From NCBI GenBank assembly GCA_963699825.1, contig CAVOVI010000004.1, positions 744,001 through 808,000 of the forward strand: a stretch of DNA of 64,000 bases, given 5' to 3'. Shown in pieces: positions 33,073 to 42,286 of the stretch. Each line of letters begins with the position of its first letter. The stretch's first letter is position 1. Both the position numbers and the translations under genes were made by a program. Below the pieces are notes generated by a model, which was not told the DNA's origin, did no database searches, and worked only from the letters and a program-made list of their open reading frames with translations. Origin of the DNA: SPDF01 sp963699825. Its GTDB lineage: Bacteria > Gemmatimonadota > Gemmatimonadetes > Gemmatimonadales > GWC2-71-9.

Positions 33073-35334
33073 GTGTTCATGAGGTTGTTTGCGCGGGCCG
33101 TCGTCAAGTATCGGTGGGCGGTCATCGGGCTCTGGGTGGTCATCGGAACCGTGGCGGTGATTCAGGCGCGACACACGCCCGAGCGCCTCGACCTCCGGGG
33201 CGGGAGCACGCGGGAGACCGAAGCGGTGCTGGCCGACCGGCTTCTCCAGAGCCGCTTCAGCCGATCGATCGGCGAGTTCTTCGCCATCACGCTCGAAGCG
33301 CCAAGTCCGATCGACCGGCCCGGCCCCGCCGCGGTGCTCGATACGCTCATCGCGGTGCTGCGCCGCGAGCCGTACGTCCGGTCCATTCTCTCGTTCCCCA
33401 CCCTCGGCGATTCCCTCTTCATCAGCGACGACGGCAGGACGACCCTCGTCCTCGCTGCCCTGAACGTTCGGGGCGCGGATGCCGGGGAGTACGTCGTTCC
33501 CGCCCGCACCGCCATCCGGCGCGCGATGTCCCAGTTCCCCGATGCCGGGGACTACCGGGTCATCGTGACGGGCCGCGCCGCCCTCGACCTCGATATCCGC
33601 AGCGTGAGCGCCGACGACAGCCGGCGAAGCGAGGTGCGGGTCCTCCCGCTGACGCTGATTGTGCTGGTGCTCGCCTTCGGTGCGCTGGTCGCGGCACTGC
33701 TCCCGGTCGCGGTTGGCATTCTGGCCATCTTCGTGGCGCTGGCCATCATCGGCCTGGTCGCGCTCTTCACCCCGATGTCAGTCTTCGTGCTCAACCTGAC
33801 GACGATGATCGGGCTCGGGGTCGGGATCGACTATTCCCTGCTGATCGTCACCCGGTTCCGGGAAGAGTTGAAACGGGGCCTCCGACGCCACGAGGCGGCG
33901 AGGCGCACCCTCGCGACGGCAGGCTCCGCCGTCATTACTTCGGGGCTGACGGTGTTGGTGGGCTTCGCCGCCCTGCTCATTCCGCCGATGGTCGAAACCA
34001 GGAGCATCGGATTGAGCGGGCTGGTGGTCGTGGCCGTGGCGGTGATGCTCTCGACCACGCTGCTCCCGGCGCTCCTCGCGATTCTCGGGCGCGCCATCGA
34101 CGAGCCGCGCTGGCTGGCCAAGCGCCTCGCCTGGTACCACGCGCCGACGATCTGGGAGCGGTGGGCACGCTCGCTGAGCCGGCACCCCTACCGCGCCCTC
34201 ACTCTGGGCGGGCTCGCTGTCGCACTGCTCACCGCCCCCGTCTTTCTCCTCAAGATCGGCCTCCCCTCCCGCCACTGGTGGCCCAGCGCCACCGAGGCGG
34301 GGCGGGGAGCGGAAACCCTCGCCGCAATGGGCGCATCCGGGGTGATGCTGCCGATCCGCGTCCTGGTGGAGATTCCGGAGGGCGAGACGATCACCACCGC
34401 GACCCGCCTGCGCGGCCTCCGCAACCTGACCGACTCCCTGGCGGCGGACCCGCGCGTCGGTCGCGTCACCAGCCTGATGACGGCTCGCCGCGACGCGTCG
34501 CTGCTGGAATACTCGGTCTTCTACAGCGACCTGCCGGCGGCGCGCGCCGAGATGGGGGACTTTCTCGACGCCTACCTCGGGACCGACCAGCGGATCGCGC
34601 TGGTGGACGTCTTCCCGGCTGACACCACGAGCCTGACCACGTCGATGGACCTGGTGCGGGACATCCGCGTCCGCGTCCGCGAGCCGATCCGCGGACTCAA
34701 GGGGGCGACGATTGTCGTGGGCGGCTACACGGCGGCGGCCACCGATTTCCAGGACGACCTGCTCGACGTCTTCCCCCTGCTGATCGGCGTGGTCCTCGGC
34801 GTGACGGCGATCATGCTCGCCATCGCCTTCCGCTCGGTGCTGGTCCCGATCAAGGCGATCGTCATGAACAGCCTCTCGGTGAGCGCCACCTTCGGGCTCA
34901 GCGTGCTGGTTTTCCAGTATGGATGGGGGGCAGGGCTCTTCGGGTTGGACGGCCCGACCTCGGCGATTTACGTCGTCGTGCCGGTGATGGTCTTCGCCAT
35001 CGTCTTCGGACTGAGCATGGACTACGAGGTGTTCCTGCTGAGCCGGATCAAGGAGGCGTACGATCGCACCGGCAAGAACGACGAGGCGACGATGGAAGGC
35101 CTCTCCGCCACCGCCTCGGTGATCACCTCGGCGGCGCTGATCATGATCTTCGTCTTCGGCGCGTTCGCCTTCGCGCGGGTGCTGATGGTCCAGTTCCTCG
35201 GCTTCGGCCTGGCCGTGGCCGTGCTGCTCGACGCGACGCTGATTCGGATGGTCCTGGTGCCGGCGTTCATGCACATCGCCGGGCGCTGGAACTGGTGGCC
35301 GGGAGTGCGGCAGGCGCCGAAGAACGAGGACTGA
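33073..35334 (+). CDS. MMPL/RND-family exporter
   Basis: About 753 residues with two MMPL repeats. Each has a transmembrane helix, a large periplasmic domain and a five-helix bundle: first bundle FVLNLTTMIGLGVGIDYSLL, second FAIVFGLSMDYEVFLLSRIK. The Asp-Tyr pairs in those helices (GIDYS, SMDYE) are the proton-relay residues of the family. GTG 33073 is preferred as start because AGGAGAAG lies 8-10 bases upstream; ATG 33079 is close behind. MMPL proteins move lipids or hydrophobic compounds across the inner membrane; no substrate clue from neighbours. Confidence 0.9.
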   Translation: MFMRLFARAVVKYRWAVIGLWVVIGTVAVIQARHTPERLDLRGGSTRETEAVLADRLLQSRFSRSIGEFFAITLEAPSPIDRPGPAAVLDTLIAVLRREPYVRSILSFPTLGDSLFISDDGRTTLVLAALNVRGADAGEYVVPARTAIRRAMSQFPDAGDYRVIVTGRAALDLDIRSVSADDSRRSEVRVLPLTLIVLVLAFGALVAALLPVAVGILAIFVALAIIGLVALFTPMSVFVLNLTTMIGLGVGIDYSLLIVTRFREELKRGLRRHEAARRTLATAGSAVITSGLTVLVGFAALLIPPMVETRSIGLSGLVVVAVAVMLSTTLLPALLAILGRAIDEPRWLAKRLAWYHAPTIWERWARSLSRHPYRALTLGGLAVALLTAPVFLLKIGLPSRHWWPSATEAGRGAETLAAMGASGVMLPIRVLVEIPEGETITTATRLRGLRNLTDSLAADPRVGRVTSLMTARRDASLLEYSVFYSDLPAARAEMGDFLDAYLGTDQRIALVDVFPADTTSLTTSMDLVRDIRVRVREPIRGLKGATIVVGGYTAAATDFQDDLLDVFPLLIGVVLGVTAIMLAIAFRSVLVPIKAIVMNSLSVSATFGLSVLVFQYGWGAGLFGLDGPTSAIYVVVPVMVFAIVFGLSMDYEVFLLSRIKEAYDRTGKNDEATMEGLSATASVITSAALIMIFVFGAFAFARVLMVQFLGFGLAVAVLLDATLIRMVLVPAFMHIAGRWNWWPGVRQAPKNED

Positions 35335-35345
35335 TCAAACCCCCG

Positions 35346-38172
35346 CTACCGCTTCGCCTCCAGCCAGTTCTTTCCCACACCGACATCCACCACGAGCGGC
35401 ACCGAGAGTGTCGCCGCCCCTTCCATCAGCCCCTTCACCAGCGGCCGCACCCGCTCGACCTCGTCTTCCGGCGCCTCGAAGACGAGTTCGTCGTGCACCT
35501 GCAGAAGCATCCGCGTGCGGTACTCTCCCTCGCGCAGCGCGTCATGGATGCGTCGCATGGCCACCTTGATCAGGTCGGCGGCGGAACCCTGCAGGGGCGT
35601 GTTCTGCGCGGTCCGCTCGGCGAACGCCCGGACATTGAAGTTCTTCTCCCGGATGTCGGTGATATAGCGGCGGCGGCCGAGCAGCGTCTCCACGTATCCC
35701 TGCTCTCGCGCGATCTCCACCTGGCGGTCGAGGAATGTCCGAACCCCGGCGAAGCGTTCGAAGTACTGCGCGATGAACTCCTTCGCCTCTTCCTGTGAAA
35801 TCCCCAGCTGTTTCGAGAGTGCGAACGGCCCCTGCCCGTAGATGGTGCCGAAGTTGATCGTCTTGGCGCGGGCGCGCATCTCGGACGTCACCTCCGCGAG
35901 GGGGACGCCGAAGATGATGGCCGCCGTCTGCCGGTGGATGTCGTCTCCCTGGCGGAACGCGGTGGTAAAGGCGGGATCGCCGGAGAGGTGCGCCATCAGC
36001 CGAAGTTCGATCTGCGAATAGTCCGCCGCAAGGAAGAGACAGCCCTCCGCGGGGATGAATCCCGCGCGGATCTCCTCGCCCCGTGGCGTGCGCACCGGGA
36101 TGTTCTGCAGGTTGGGGTCCGACGAGCTGAGCCGGCCGGTGGCGGCGCCGGTCTGGTTGAAGCTGGTGTGAATCCGGCCGGTGGCGGCGTTCACGCGCGC
36201 GGGGAGAACCTCCACATACGTCGAGCGCAATTTCTGCAATTCCCGGTACTCGAGGATCAGCCGGGGGACTTCGTGCCCCATGGCGGCCAGCTGCTCCATC
36301 ACATCGGCATCGGTGGAGGGGCCGGTGCGGGTCTTCTTCAGCACCGGCAACTGCTGCTGCTCGAAGAGGACCTGGCCGAGTTGTTTCGGGGAATTGAGAT
36401 TGAAGGTCGTCCCCGCGGCCGCGTGGATCTCGGCCTCGAGCCGCGCCAGTTCGACCGCCATTTCGCGGGAGAGCCGCTCAAACAGGGCGTGGTCGATGGC
36501 GATCCCCGCCCACTCCATGTCCACGAGCACCTCGACCAGCGGCATCTCGAGCGTCTCGAAGAGCGGTTCGAGCGCCATCTCCTTCAGCTGTGGCGCGAAG
36601 AACTCGTGCAACGCCAGCACCGTGGCGCTGTCGGCGCCGCAGTATGCCGCGGCGTCGGCCACCGGGACTTCGGCGAAGGGAATCTGGGCCGCTCCCTTGC
36701 CGGTGAGATCGGTATAGCTCCGCATTCCCCTGCCGAGGTGCTCGAGGCTCAGCGCATCGATGGCGTGGGAGCGACGGCCCGGGTCGAGGACGAAGCTGGC
36801 GAGCATCGAGTCATAGGCCACGCCGCCAAGTTCGATGCCGGCACGGCGCAGCACCTGCCAGTCGTACTTGATGTTCTGACCCGCCTTGGGCACCGAGGCG
36901 TCGCGCAGCAGCTCGGCGATCGGCGCACAGGCGGGGTCGGTGATCGGCGGGAGGTTGCGCACCGGTTCTGGCGCCGCCAGGGCGCCCGAGCGCGGCCGGT
37001 GACCGAAGGGGAGGTACCAGACTTCGGTCGCACTCGCCGCGAGGGAGAGACCGAGCAACTCCGCGTCGTGTGGCTCGAGCGAGGTGGTCTCGGTGTCGAG
37101 CGCGACGAGGGGGGCTCTTCGCAGTCGCCGAGCAAGCTCCGGAAGTTCAGCCGGGTCATCGATCACGGCGACTGCGAGGGTGTCAGCGGGGAAGCGAAGA
37201 GGCGAGGAAGCCTCTGCAGTTTCGGCGTCCCCGCTTTCCCGCGTCCCCGCCTCGCCATCGGCGAGCCCCAGTCTCCTCGCCAACCCGTAGAACTCGAGCT
37301 CGGCGAGGACTCGTGCGAGCGCCTCTCGATCGGGCTCCTGGCGCGCCATCGCCTTCGGATCGAAGGTCGTCGGAACGTCTTTCTGGATCGTCACCAGCTC
37401 GCGGGAGAGTCGGGCGAGGTCGGCGTGCTCCAGCAGTGCTTCGCGGGCCCGTTTCCCCGAGACATCCGCGGCGTGCGCCAGGATCGTCTCGAGGTCGCCG
37501 TATTCGCTCGAGAAGCTTGCGCGCCCCCTTGTCGCCGATGCCCTTGACGCCTGGCACGTTGTCGGAGCTGTCGCCGACCATCGCGAGGTAGTCGGTGACC
37601 TGGCCGGGCGGCACGCCGAGGCGGTCGGCGGCGTTGGATTCGTCGACGTAGATCTCCTCCACCGCGCCGGGACCGCCGCGCCCCGGGTTGAGCAGGGCGA
37701 CGCGCGGGCCGATCAGCTGGTAGAAGTCCTTGTCGCCCGAGACGATCACGACCTGGACGTCCTGCGCGGCGGCCTGCACCGCGAGGGTGCCGATGACGTC
37801 GTCCGCCTCGTACCCCTCGACGGCCACGAGCGGTACGTGCCAGGCGGCGAGGAGCTGGGTGATGCGCTCGACGGCCGTGTCGAAGTCGGCCTGCAGTTCC
37901 GCGTCGAGCTTTTCCCGTGTGGACTTGTACTCGGGGTACTTGTCGTTCCGGAAGGAATTCCCTGCGTCATGCACCCAGACCACGTAGGACGGCTGGTGCT
38001 TGTCGAGCAGCCGCGCGAGGAAATTGGCGACGCCCCAGGCGGCGGAAGTGTTCTCGCCCTTGGCGGTGCGCAGCGGGCGGGAGATCATCGCGAAGAACGC
38101 CCGGTAGATCAGGGCGAACCCGTCGATGAGGAAGAGTCGCGGCGCGTCCCCGGTGGGGCCGTTCTCGGTCAC
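35346..38172 (-). CDS. polA: DNA polymerase I (one frameshift)
   Basis: The 5' nuclease domain starts at GTG 38172 (overlapping the upstream stop): LFLIDGFALIYRAFFAM, VSGDKDFYQLIGP, GDSSDNVPGVKGIG. The frame breaks near 37510 (CTCGAGCGAATACGG, one extra base) and continues EYGDLETILAHA. Downstream come a 3'-5' exonuclease domain (VALDTETTSLEPHDAELLGL, DxE present) and the polymerase core: FLAADYSQIELRLMAHLSGD (motif A), RRYITDIREKNFNVRAFAER (motif B region) and LLQVHDELVFEAP (motif C). Corrected length is about 940. A ~24-residue repeat-derived insert lies between nuclease and exonuclease domains. The single shift in this gene is probably a consensus error. Confidence 0.93.
37184..37256. repeat. 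In-frame palindromic element inside polA
   Basis: Plus-strand arm AGCGGGGAAGCGAAGAGGCG (37184 on) faces GTCCCCGCTTTCCCGCGTCC (37227 on) across a short loop. On the coding strand it reads GEAGTRESGDAETAEASSPL and continues RFPAD, a peptide of low complexity placed in the linker before the 3'-5' exonuclease domain. The frame is kept through the element. Confidence 0.65.
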
Positions 38173-39512
38173 GACTCTCCCCGGCGGACCCGCGCGAGGA
38201 CCCGATCGTACGCCGAGCGCGACGCGGACGTCAGGCGAAACCGGCTGACGTTGGAGGTGTCTTCGAACACCACCTCGAGGCGCAGCTGGGTATAGGTCCA
38301 CCGGATAATCCTGCCCTGCGGCGTGGAACTGCCATTGTAGATCTCCTCCGGATCGCCGAGGGTGATGAAGACCATCCCTCGGTCCGTACGCCAGCCGGGC
38401 ACTTCCTCGTCGGTAAAGCGCTGATTGGCGATCGCCATGCGGCCGAAGTACTGCTCGAGCGCCTCGTTTTCCGGCGTCGCCGGAACGGGGTCGGTCTTCT
38501 TGTAGAACTCCTGCCAGAGCCGGGGGCGCTCGTCGGGCGGCGCCTTCTTCAGCTGCTTGACCAGGTCCTCGTGTCCGAAGTAGCGCAGCAGGTCCACCAT
38601 CTCCACGTAGTTCGTCAGGATCCACGCTCCGGAGAAGGAGACGAGGGCGCTGGTCTCCCGGGCCGCGGAGTCCTTCCCGACCCGAATCCGCAGTTCGCCG
38701 AGGGGCTGGCTGTCGGGAACGATCCGTACCACCTGTGACTCGACTTCGCGGGCGCCGGTGAATCGGAGCGTGTCACGGCTGATGACGCTGTCGAAATTGT
38801 CGATAATCTCGAAGGGGACGGCGGTCGGTTCGGGGAAGTTGTAGCCCTCGACCAAGGCGAGGAGCGTGTCACCGCCGTAGTTCACGGTCCCGCGAGGGCT
38901 CAGCACGACCGCAAGATCCTGAGCCCGGCTGCGCCTCCCCGTGACCTGGTACGCCAGGATCGGTGCGCTGAATGAGGCGGCGCCGAAGTCCGGGGCCACG
39001 AAGTTGGCTTCGGCCTGGGTCTGCCGCCCCGAGAGCGGATCCCGGACGGAGACCGTGATGCGATACTCCCCGCTCTTGAGGTGGAAGAGCTGCTGGAAGA
39101 GCACGCTTTCATCGTTGCGCATCGTCTCCGCGAACTCGGTGACCCGGATTTCCTGGTCTCGCGCGAACCGGATCGGTGGGGCGTCAGGCGACTCGAGGTA
39201 CATCTCCACCCGATATTCGGCCAGGAAGTTGGTGTCCTCCTTGCGGAATGAGAGCGCGCGGTTCTCGATGGAGAGCCCGAGGATCGCCTTGACTGAATCG
39301 CCCGGTCCCGCCGCGACGGCGATCGTGCCGACGAACGGAAGTGGGGAGCCGGACGCCAGCCGCCCCATCGATCGATAGACGGCGGGCATGTCGAAGAGGC
39401 TGGTGAGGTTCTCCTCAGGCGAGGGCGTGGAGCTGTGCCCCACCCGCTGCCAGGAACTGCAGGCCGTCAATGGCACGAGGAGCATGAGGAGACTGGAACG
39501 GAACCGGAGCAC
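38169..39512 (-). CDS. GWxTD domain-containing lipoprotein
   Basis: A 447-residue protein with a lipoprotein signal (LLMLLVPLTACSSW, lipobox Cys about 18), a beta-rich middle and a C-terminal GWxTD domain: EEVPGWRTDRGMVFITLGDP, then EEIYNGSST. These domains occur in Gemmatimonadota, Acidobacteriota and Bacteroidota proteins with no known function. The stop overlaps the polA start codon, an unusual operon partner for polA. Confidence 0.85.
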   Translation of the reverse strand: MLRFRSSLLMLLVPLTACSSWQRVGHSSTPSPEENLTSLFDMPAVYRSMGRLASGSPLPFVGTIAVAAGPGDSVKAILGLSIENRALSFRKEDTNFLAEYRVEMYLESPDAPPIRFARDQEIRVTEFAETMRNDESVLFQQLFHLKSGEYRITVSVRDPLSGRQTQAEANFVAPDFGAASFSAPILAYQVTGRRSRAQDLAVVLSPRGTVNYGGDTLLALVEGYNFPEPTAVPFEIIDNFDSVISRDTLRFTGAREVESQVVRIVPDSQPLGELRIRVGKDSAARETSALVSFSGAWILTNYVEMVDLLRYFGHEDLVKQLKKAPPDERPRLWQEFYKKTDPVPATPENEALEQYFGRMAIANQRFTDEEVPGWRTDRGMVFITLGDPEEIYNGSSTPQGRIIRWTYTQLRLEVVFEDTSNVSRFRLTSASRSAYDRVLARVRRGES

Positions 39513-39650
39513 GAGGCCCCCTTCGAAAACTGGCGGGAATTCAGGGCTGGCGGCGCAGGGAAGGGTATCCCCTGCGCCGAAGCAGGGTCAAGCGCGAACC
39601 GGTCTGATGCTTGCCGGCCTCGCCGACGGCGAGTACCTTCCCTCACTCTC

Positions 39651-40544
39651 ATGACGCCAGACGAACTCATTGGCCGCACGGTAGCCGGCCACCGCCTTGT
39701 AAAACATGTCGGCGAAGGTGGCACGGCCCTGGTCTACAGGGCCGAGCACCCCGAGCGCGGCCCGACGGCCATCAAGGTGCTCCGTCCGAGGCTCGGTCAG
39801 GACCCGATCGCGGTCAAGCGCTTTCTGCGCGAGGCCGAGTTTGGCGTGCGCGTGGTACACCCGAACGTCGTCCGCACCTGGGAATACGGTGAGGAGAACG
39901 GGGCGTATTTCCTCGCGCTGGAATGGGCGGAGGGTGAGGCGCTCGAGCTCTTTGCCGCCCGGTCCGGCCCGCTGGCGCCGGCGGTCGTGGCCCAGATCGT
40001 CGAGCAGGTCGGTGCGGCGCTGACCGCGGCGCACAGCGCCGGGATCATCCATCGCGACCTCAAGCCCGCCAACATCATGTACGATCCCGCCACGCAGGTC
40101 GCGAAGCTGCTGGACTTCGGGATCGCCCGTGACGCCGAGCTTCCCCAGGAGGAACGGCTCACCCGCGCCGGCTTCTTCGTGGGCACTCTGCAGTACGTGG
40201 CACCGGAGGCGCTGTCCGGCGAACTGGTCGGTGAGCAGGCGGACGTCTACAGTCTGGCCACCATCGCCTACTACCTGCTGACGGGCGAACTCCCCTTCCC
40301 GGGCAAGTCCCCACGGGAGCTGTTCCAGCAGTTGCTGACCCAGACGCCCCGTCCGCTGAGCGAAGTGGCCAAGAACTCCAAGTTCGGCCCCGACCTCGAG
40401 GCGGCGCTGATGGCAGGCCTGGAGCGCGACCTCAAGAAGCGCCCGGCGACGATCAAGCAGTTCGCTACCCGGTTCTGCGCGGCAGCCCGGTCCGAGCCCG
40501 AAAAGAAGAAGGGTTTTCTCTCCGGGTTGTTCGGCAAGGAGTGA
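39651..40544 (+). CDS. Cytosolic Ser/Thr protein kinase
   Basis: A 297-residue Hanks-type kinase with no membrane segment. Glycine loop VGEGGTALVYRA, lysine AIKVLRPR, catalytic loop IIHRDLKPANIMYD, DFG as LLDFGIARD, and APE as YVAPEAL. The short tail is basic (EKKKGFLSGLFGKE). The stop overlaps the pyrE start as GTGA. Start at ATG 39651 gives the standard N-terminus (MTPDELIGRTVAGHRLVKHV). Confidence 0.9.
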   Translation: MTPDELIGRTVAGHRLVKHVGEGGTALVYRAEHPERGPTAIKVLRPRLGQDPIAVKRFLREAEFGVRVVHPNVVRTWEYGEENGAYFLALEWAEGEALELFAARSGPLAPAVVAQIVEQVGAALTAAHSAGIIHRDLKPANIMYDPATQVAKLLDFGIARDAELPQEERLTRAGFFVGTLQYVAPEALSGELVGEQADVYSLATIAYYLLTGELPFPGKSPRELFQQLLTQTPRPLSEVAKNSKFGPDLEAALMAGLERDLKKRPATIKQFATRFCAAARSEPEKKKGFLSGLFGKE

Positions 40545-41095
40545 CGGTGGACGAGCACGCGGCGCTCCTGCAGCTGCTCCACGACCGCTCCATCCGCCAC
40601 GGCGACTTCACCCTCGCCTCCGGCGCCCGCTCCACCTACTACATCGACGCCCGACCCACCACCATGTCCGCCGAGGGACTGCATCTCATCGGCACGCTTG
40701 GCGTGGCCGCCATCCGCGCGCAGGGGTGGACTCCCGCCTCGGTCGGGGGGCTCACCATGGGCGCCGATCCGGTCGCCTATGCGGTGGCACTGGCGAGTCG
40801 GGCCGCCCCGCCGATCATCGACGCCTTCAGTGTCCGCAAGGAGGCGAAAGGCCACGGGACGAAGCGCCGCGTCGAGGGAAACTTCCGCGCGGGAGACAGC
40901 GTGGTGGTCGTGGAAGACGTCATCACCTCCGGCGGCTCCGCCATCCAGGCAATCGCGGCGGTGGAAGAGGCGGGGGGCAGGGTGCTCGGCGTGCTGGCCG
41001 TGGTGGACCGCGAACAGGGCGGACGCGCGGCGCTCACCGAGCGCGGGCACACGGTGGCGGTGCTGACGACGGCTACCGAGCTGGGTTTGCGGTAA
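40541..41095 (+). CDS. pyrE: Orotate phosphoribosyltransferase
   Basis: A 184-residue enzyme that makes OMP from orotate and PRPP. The PRPP loop is VVVVEDVITSGGSAIQA and the substrate region FTLASGARSTYYIDARPTTM fits PyrE. GTG start at 40541 overlaps the kinase stop. A 14-bp terminator hairpin follows. No other pyrimidine genes are in the window. Confidence 0.93.
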   Translation: MTVDEHAALLQLLHDRSIRHGDFTLASGARSTYYIDARPTTMSAEGLHLIGTLGVAAIRAQGWTPASVGGLTMGADPVAYAVALASRAAPPIIDAFSVRKEAKGHGTKRRVEGNFRAGDSVVVVEDVITSGGSAIQAIAAVEEAGGRVLGVLAVVDREQGGRAALTERGHTVAVLTTATELGLR

Positions 41096-41155
41096 GGAGA
41101 GCGGAATTGCCGCGCCGGCTCCTGCAGAGCCTCGTCACAATGACTGAATTACGCC

Positions 41156-41195
41156 GAACGACCCTCCAGAGCTCACTGGAGGGTCGTTCTCGTTT
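41156..41195 (+). terminator. Strong hairpin terminator after pyrE
   Basis: GAACGACCCTCCAG and CTGGAGGGTCGTTC form a perfect 14-bp stem with a 6-base loop, followed by TCGTTTTG. It lies between pyrE (plus) and the end of the convergent AraC-type gene, so it may serve both. Confidence 0.85.
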
Positions 41196-41227
41196 TGCGG
41201 CCGAGGGCGTCAGCGCGATGCGGACGG

Positions 41228-42166
41228 TCACTGCCGGGGAGGAGGAGGGGCCTGACCCGCCAGACAGTGTCCGCTGTCCCAGCTCCCTGTTTCCAGGGGA
41301 TGGAAGACGGGCCAGACGCCTCCATACGGCACGATCATGAGCTCGAGAAACCGCGCGAGGGCGGTGGGGAAGGGGTATCGGCGGCGGAACTCCAGGCTCG
41401 TGATGCCGAGCATCGCGCGAATATGCCTCCCGAAACTCTGGGGCGAGGAGTATTCCATGCGGTACGCCACATCGGCGATGGAGCGCCCCGGCGCCTCCAG
41501 CAGATGCGCCGCGTGGAGGAGCCGAATGCTGGCGAGGTATCCCTTGGGCGACGGGAGACCGGCCCTGGCGAAGCGCGACATGAGCGTACTGGGACGCACC
41601 TCGCAGGCGCGGCAGAGTGCGCGAACGGTCGTGATCTCCGGCGCCAGGCGAACCACCATCTCGAAGAAGAAGCGGAGGTCCGCGGGCACCTCCCCGAGCG
41701 CGGTGAGGAGGGGCCCCTGGATGCGGGCGGCGGCGCGGGTGACCGGCGCGGCCATCAGTTGGCGGAGACGTTGCCACCCGGTGGGGGCGGTGATGTCCAC
41801 CACCTGCCGGAGCCCGGTGGCTCCGAGGTGGAGGAGCATCTCGCTGGCGGAGGCGTCGTGGCTCGAGACGAGGGCGACCGTCGGAATCCCCGGGAAGTCG
41901 TGGACGAGGCGCCGGACGTCCCGGACGGCGGCCCGGGGACAGCGGTGGACCGAGAGGAGAATTCCGTCCACCGGCCGCTCCCGGACGGCGCGCACCGCCT
42001 CAGGCACGGTGTCACGGTGCAGGAGGGTGAAGCAGCCCTGGCCGGCGGCCTCGACCTTGATCCGCTCGGCGGGCGAGAGGACGGCGGCGATGGTCGGCGG
42101 ACCGTCCGGGATCACGGCAGGTGAATCAGGCACGGGCGCACTCCGTAGTGGTGTGGTGAGGGGCAC
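41228..42166 (-). CDS. AraC-family regulator with receiver-like N-terminal domain
   Basis: A 312-residue protein. The C-terminal part is an AraC-type double helix-turn-helix: VRALCRACEVRPSTLMSRFA and RSIADVAYRMEYSSPQSFGR with FGRHIRAMLGITSLEFRRRY. Residues ~25-145 look like a degenerate receiver domain (VDGILLSVHRCPRAAVRDVR, IPTVALVSSHDASASE), with no clear phospho-acceptor Asp. It reads away from the divergent TPR kinase gene, 120 bases from that gene's proposed start, and could control it. Confidence 0.8.
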   Translation of the reverse strand: MPLTTPLRSAPVPDSPAVIPDGPPTIAAVLSPAERIKVEAAGQGCFTLLHRDTVPEAVRAVRERPVDGILLSVHRCPRAAVRDVRRLVHDFPGIPTVALVSSHDASASEMLLHLGATGLRQVVDITAPTGWQRLRQLMAAPVTRAAARIQGPLLTALGEVPADLRFFFEMVVRLAPEITTVRALCRACEVRPSTLMSRFARAGLPSPKGYLASIRLLHAAHLLEAPGRSIADVAYRMEYSSPQSFGRHIRAMLGITSLEFRRRYPFPTALARFLELMIVPYGGVWPVFHPLETGSWDSGHCLAGQAPPPPRQ

Positions 42167-42286
42167 GCTAGGCGTCTCCCCTCAACACCAGTCCAACGGG
42201 AGCCGGGGCGGGCCCGCCAGCGAGGCAACCATTTGCGCGCGGCAGGCATCCCACCCTTACATCTCCCTGTGTGGAAGGGGGCCGGA

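Noticed and set aside
33778..35274. A 498-codon antisense frame in the MMPL gene
   Set aside because: Charged, His/Gln/Arg-rich composition typical of reverse-strand shadows; the plus-strand MMPL motifs are unambiguous.
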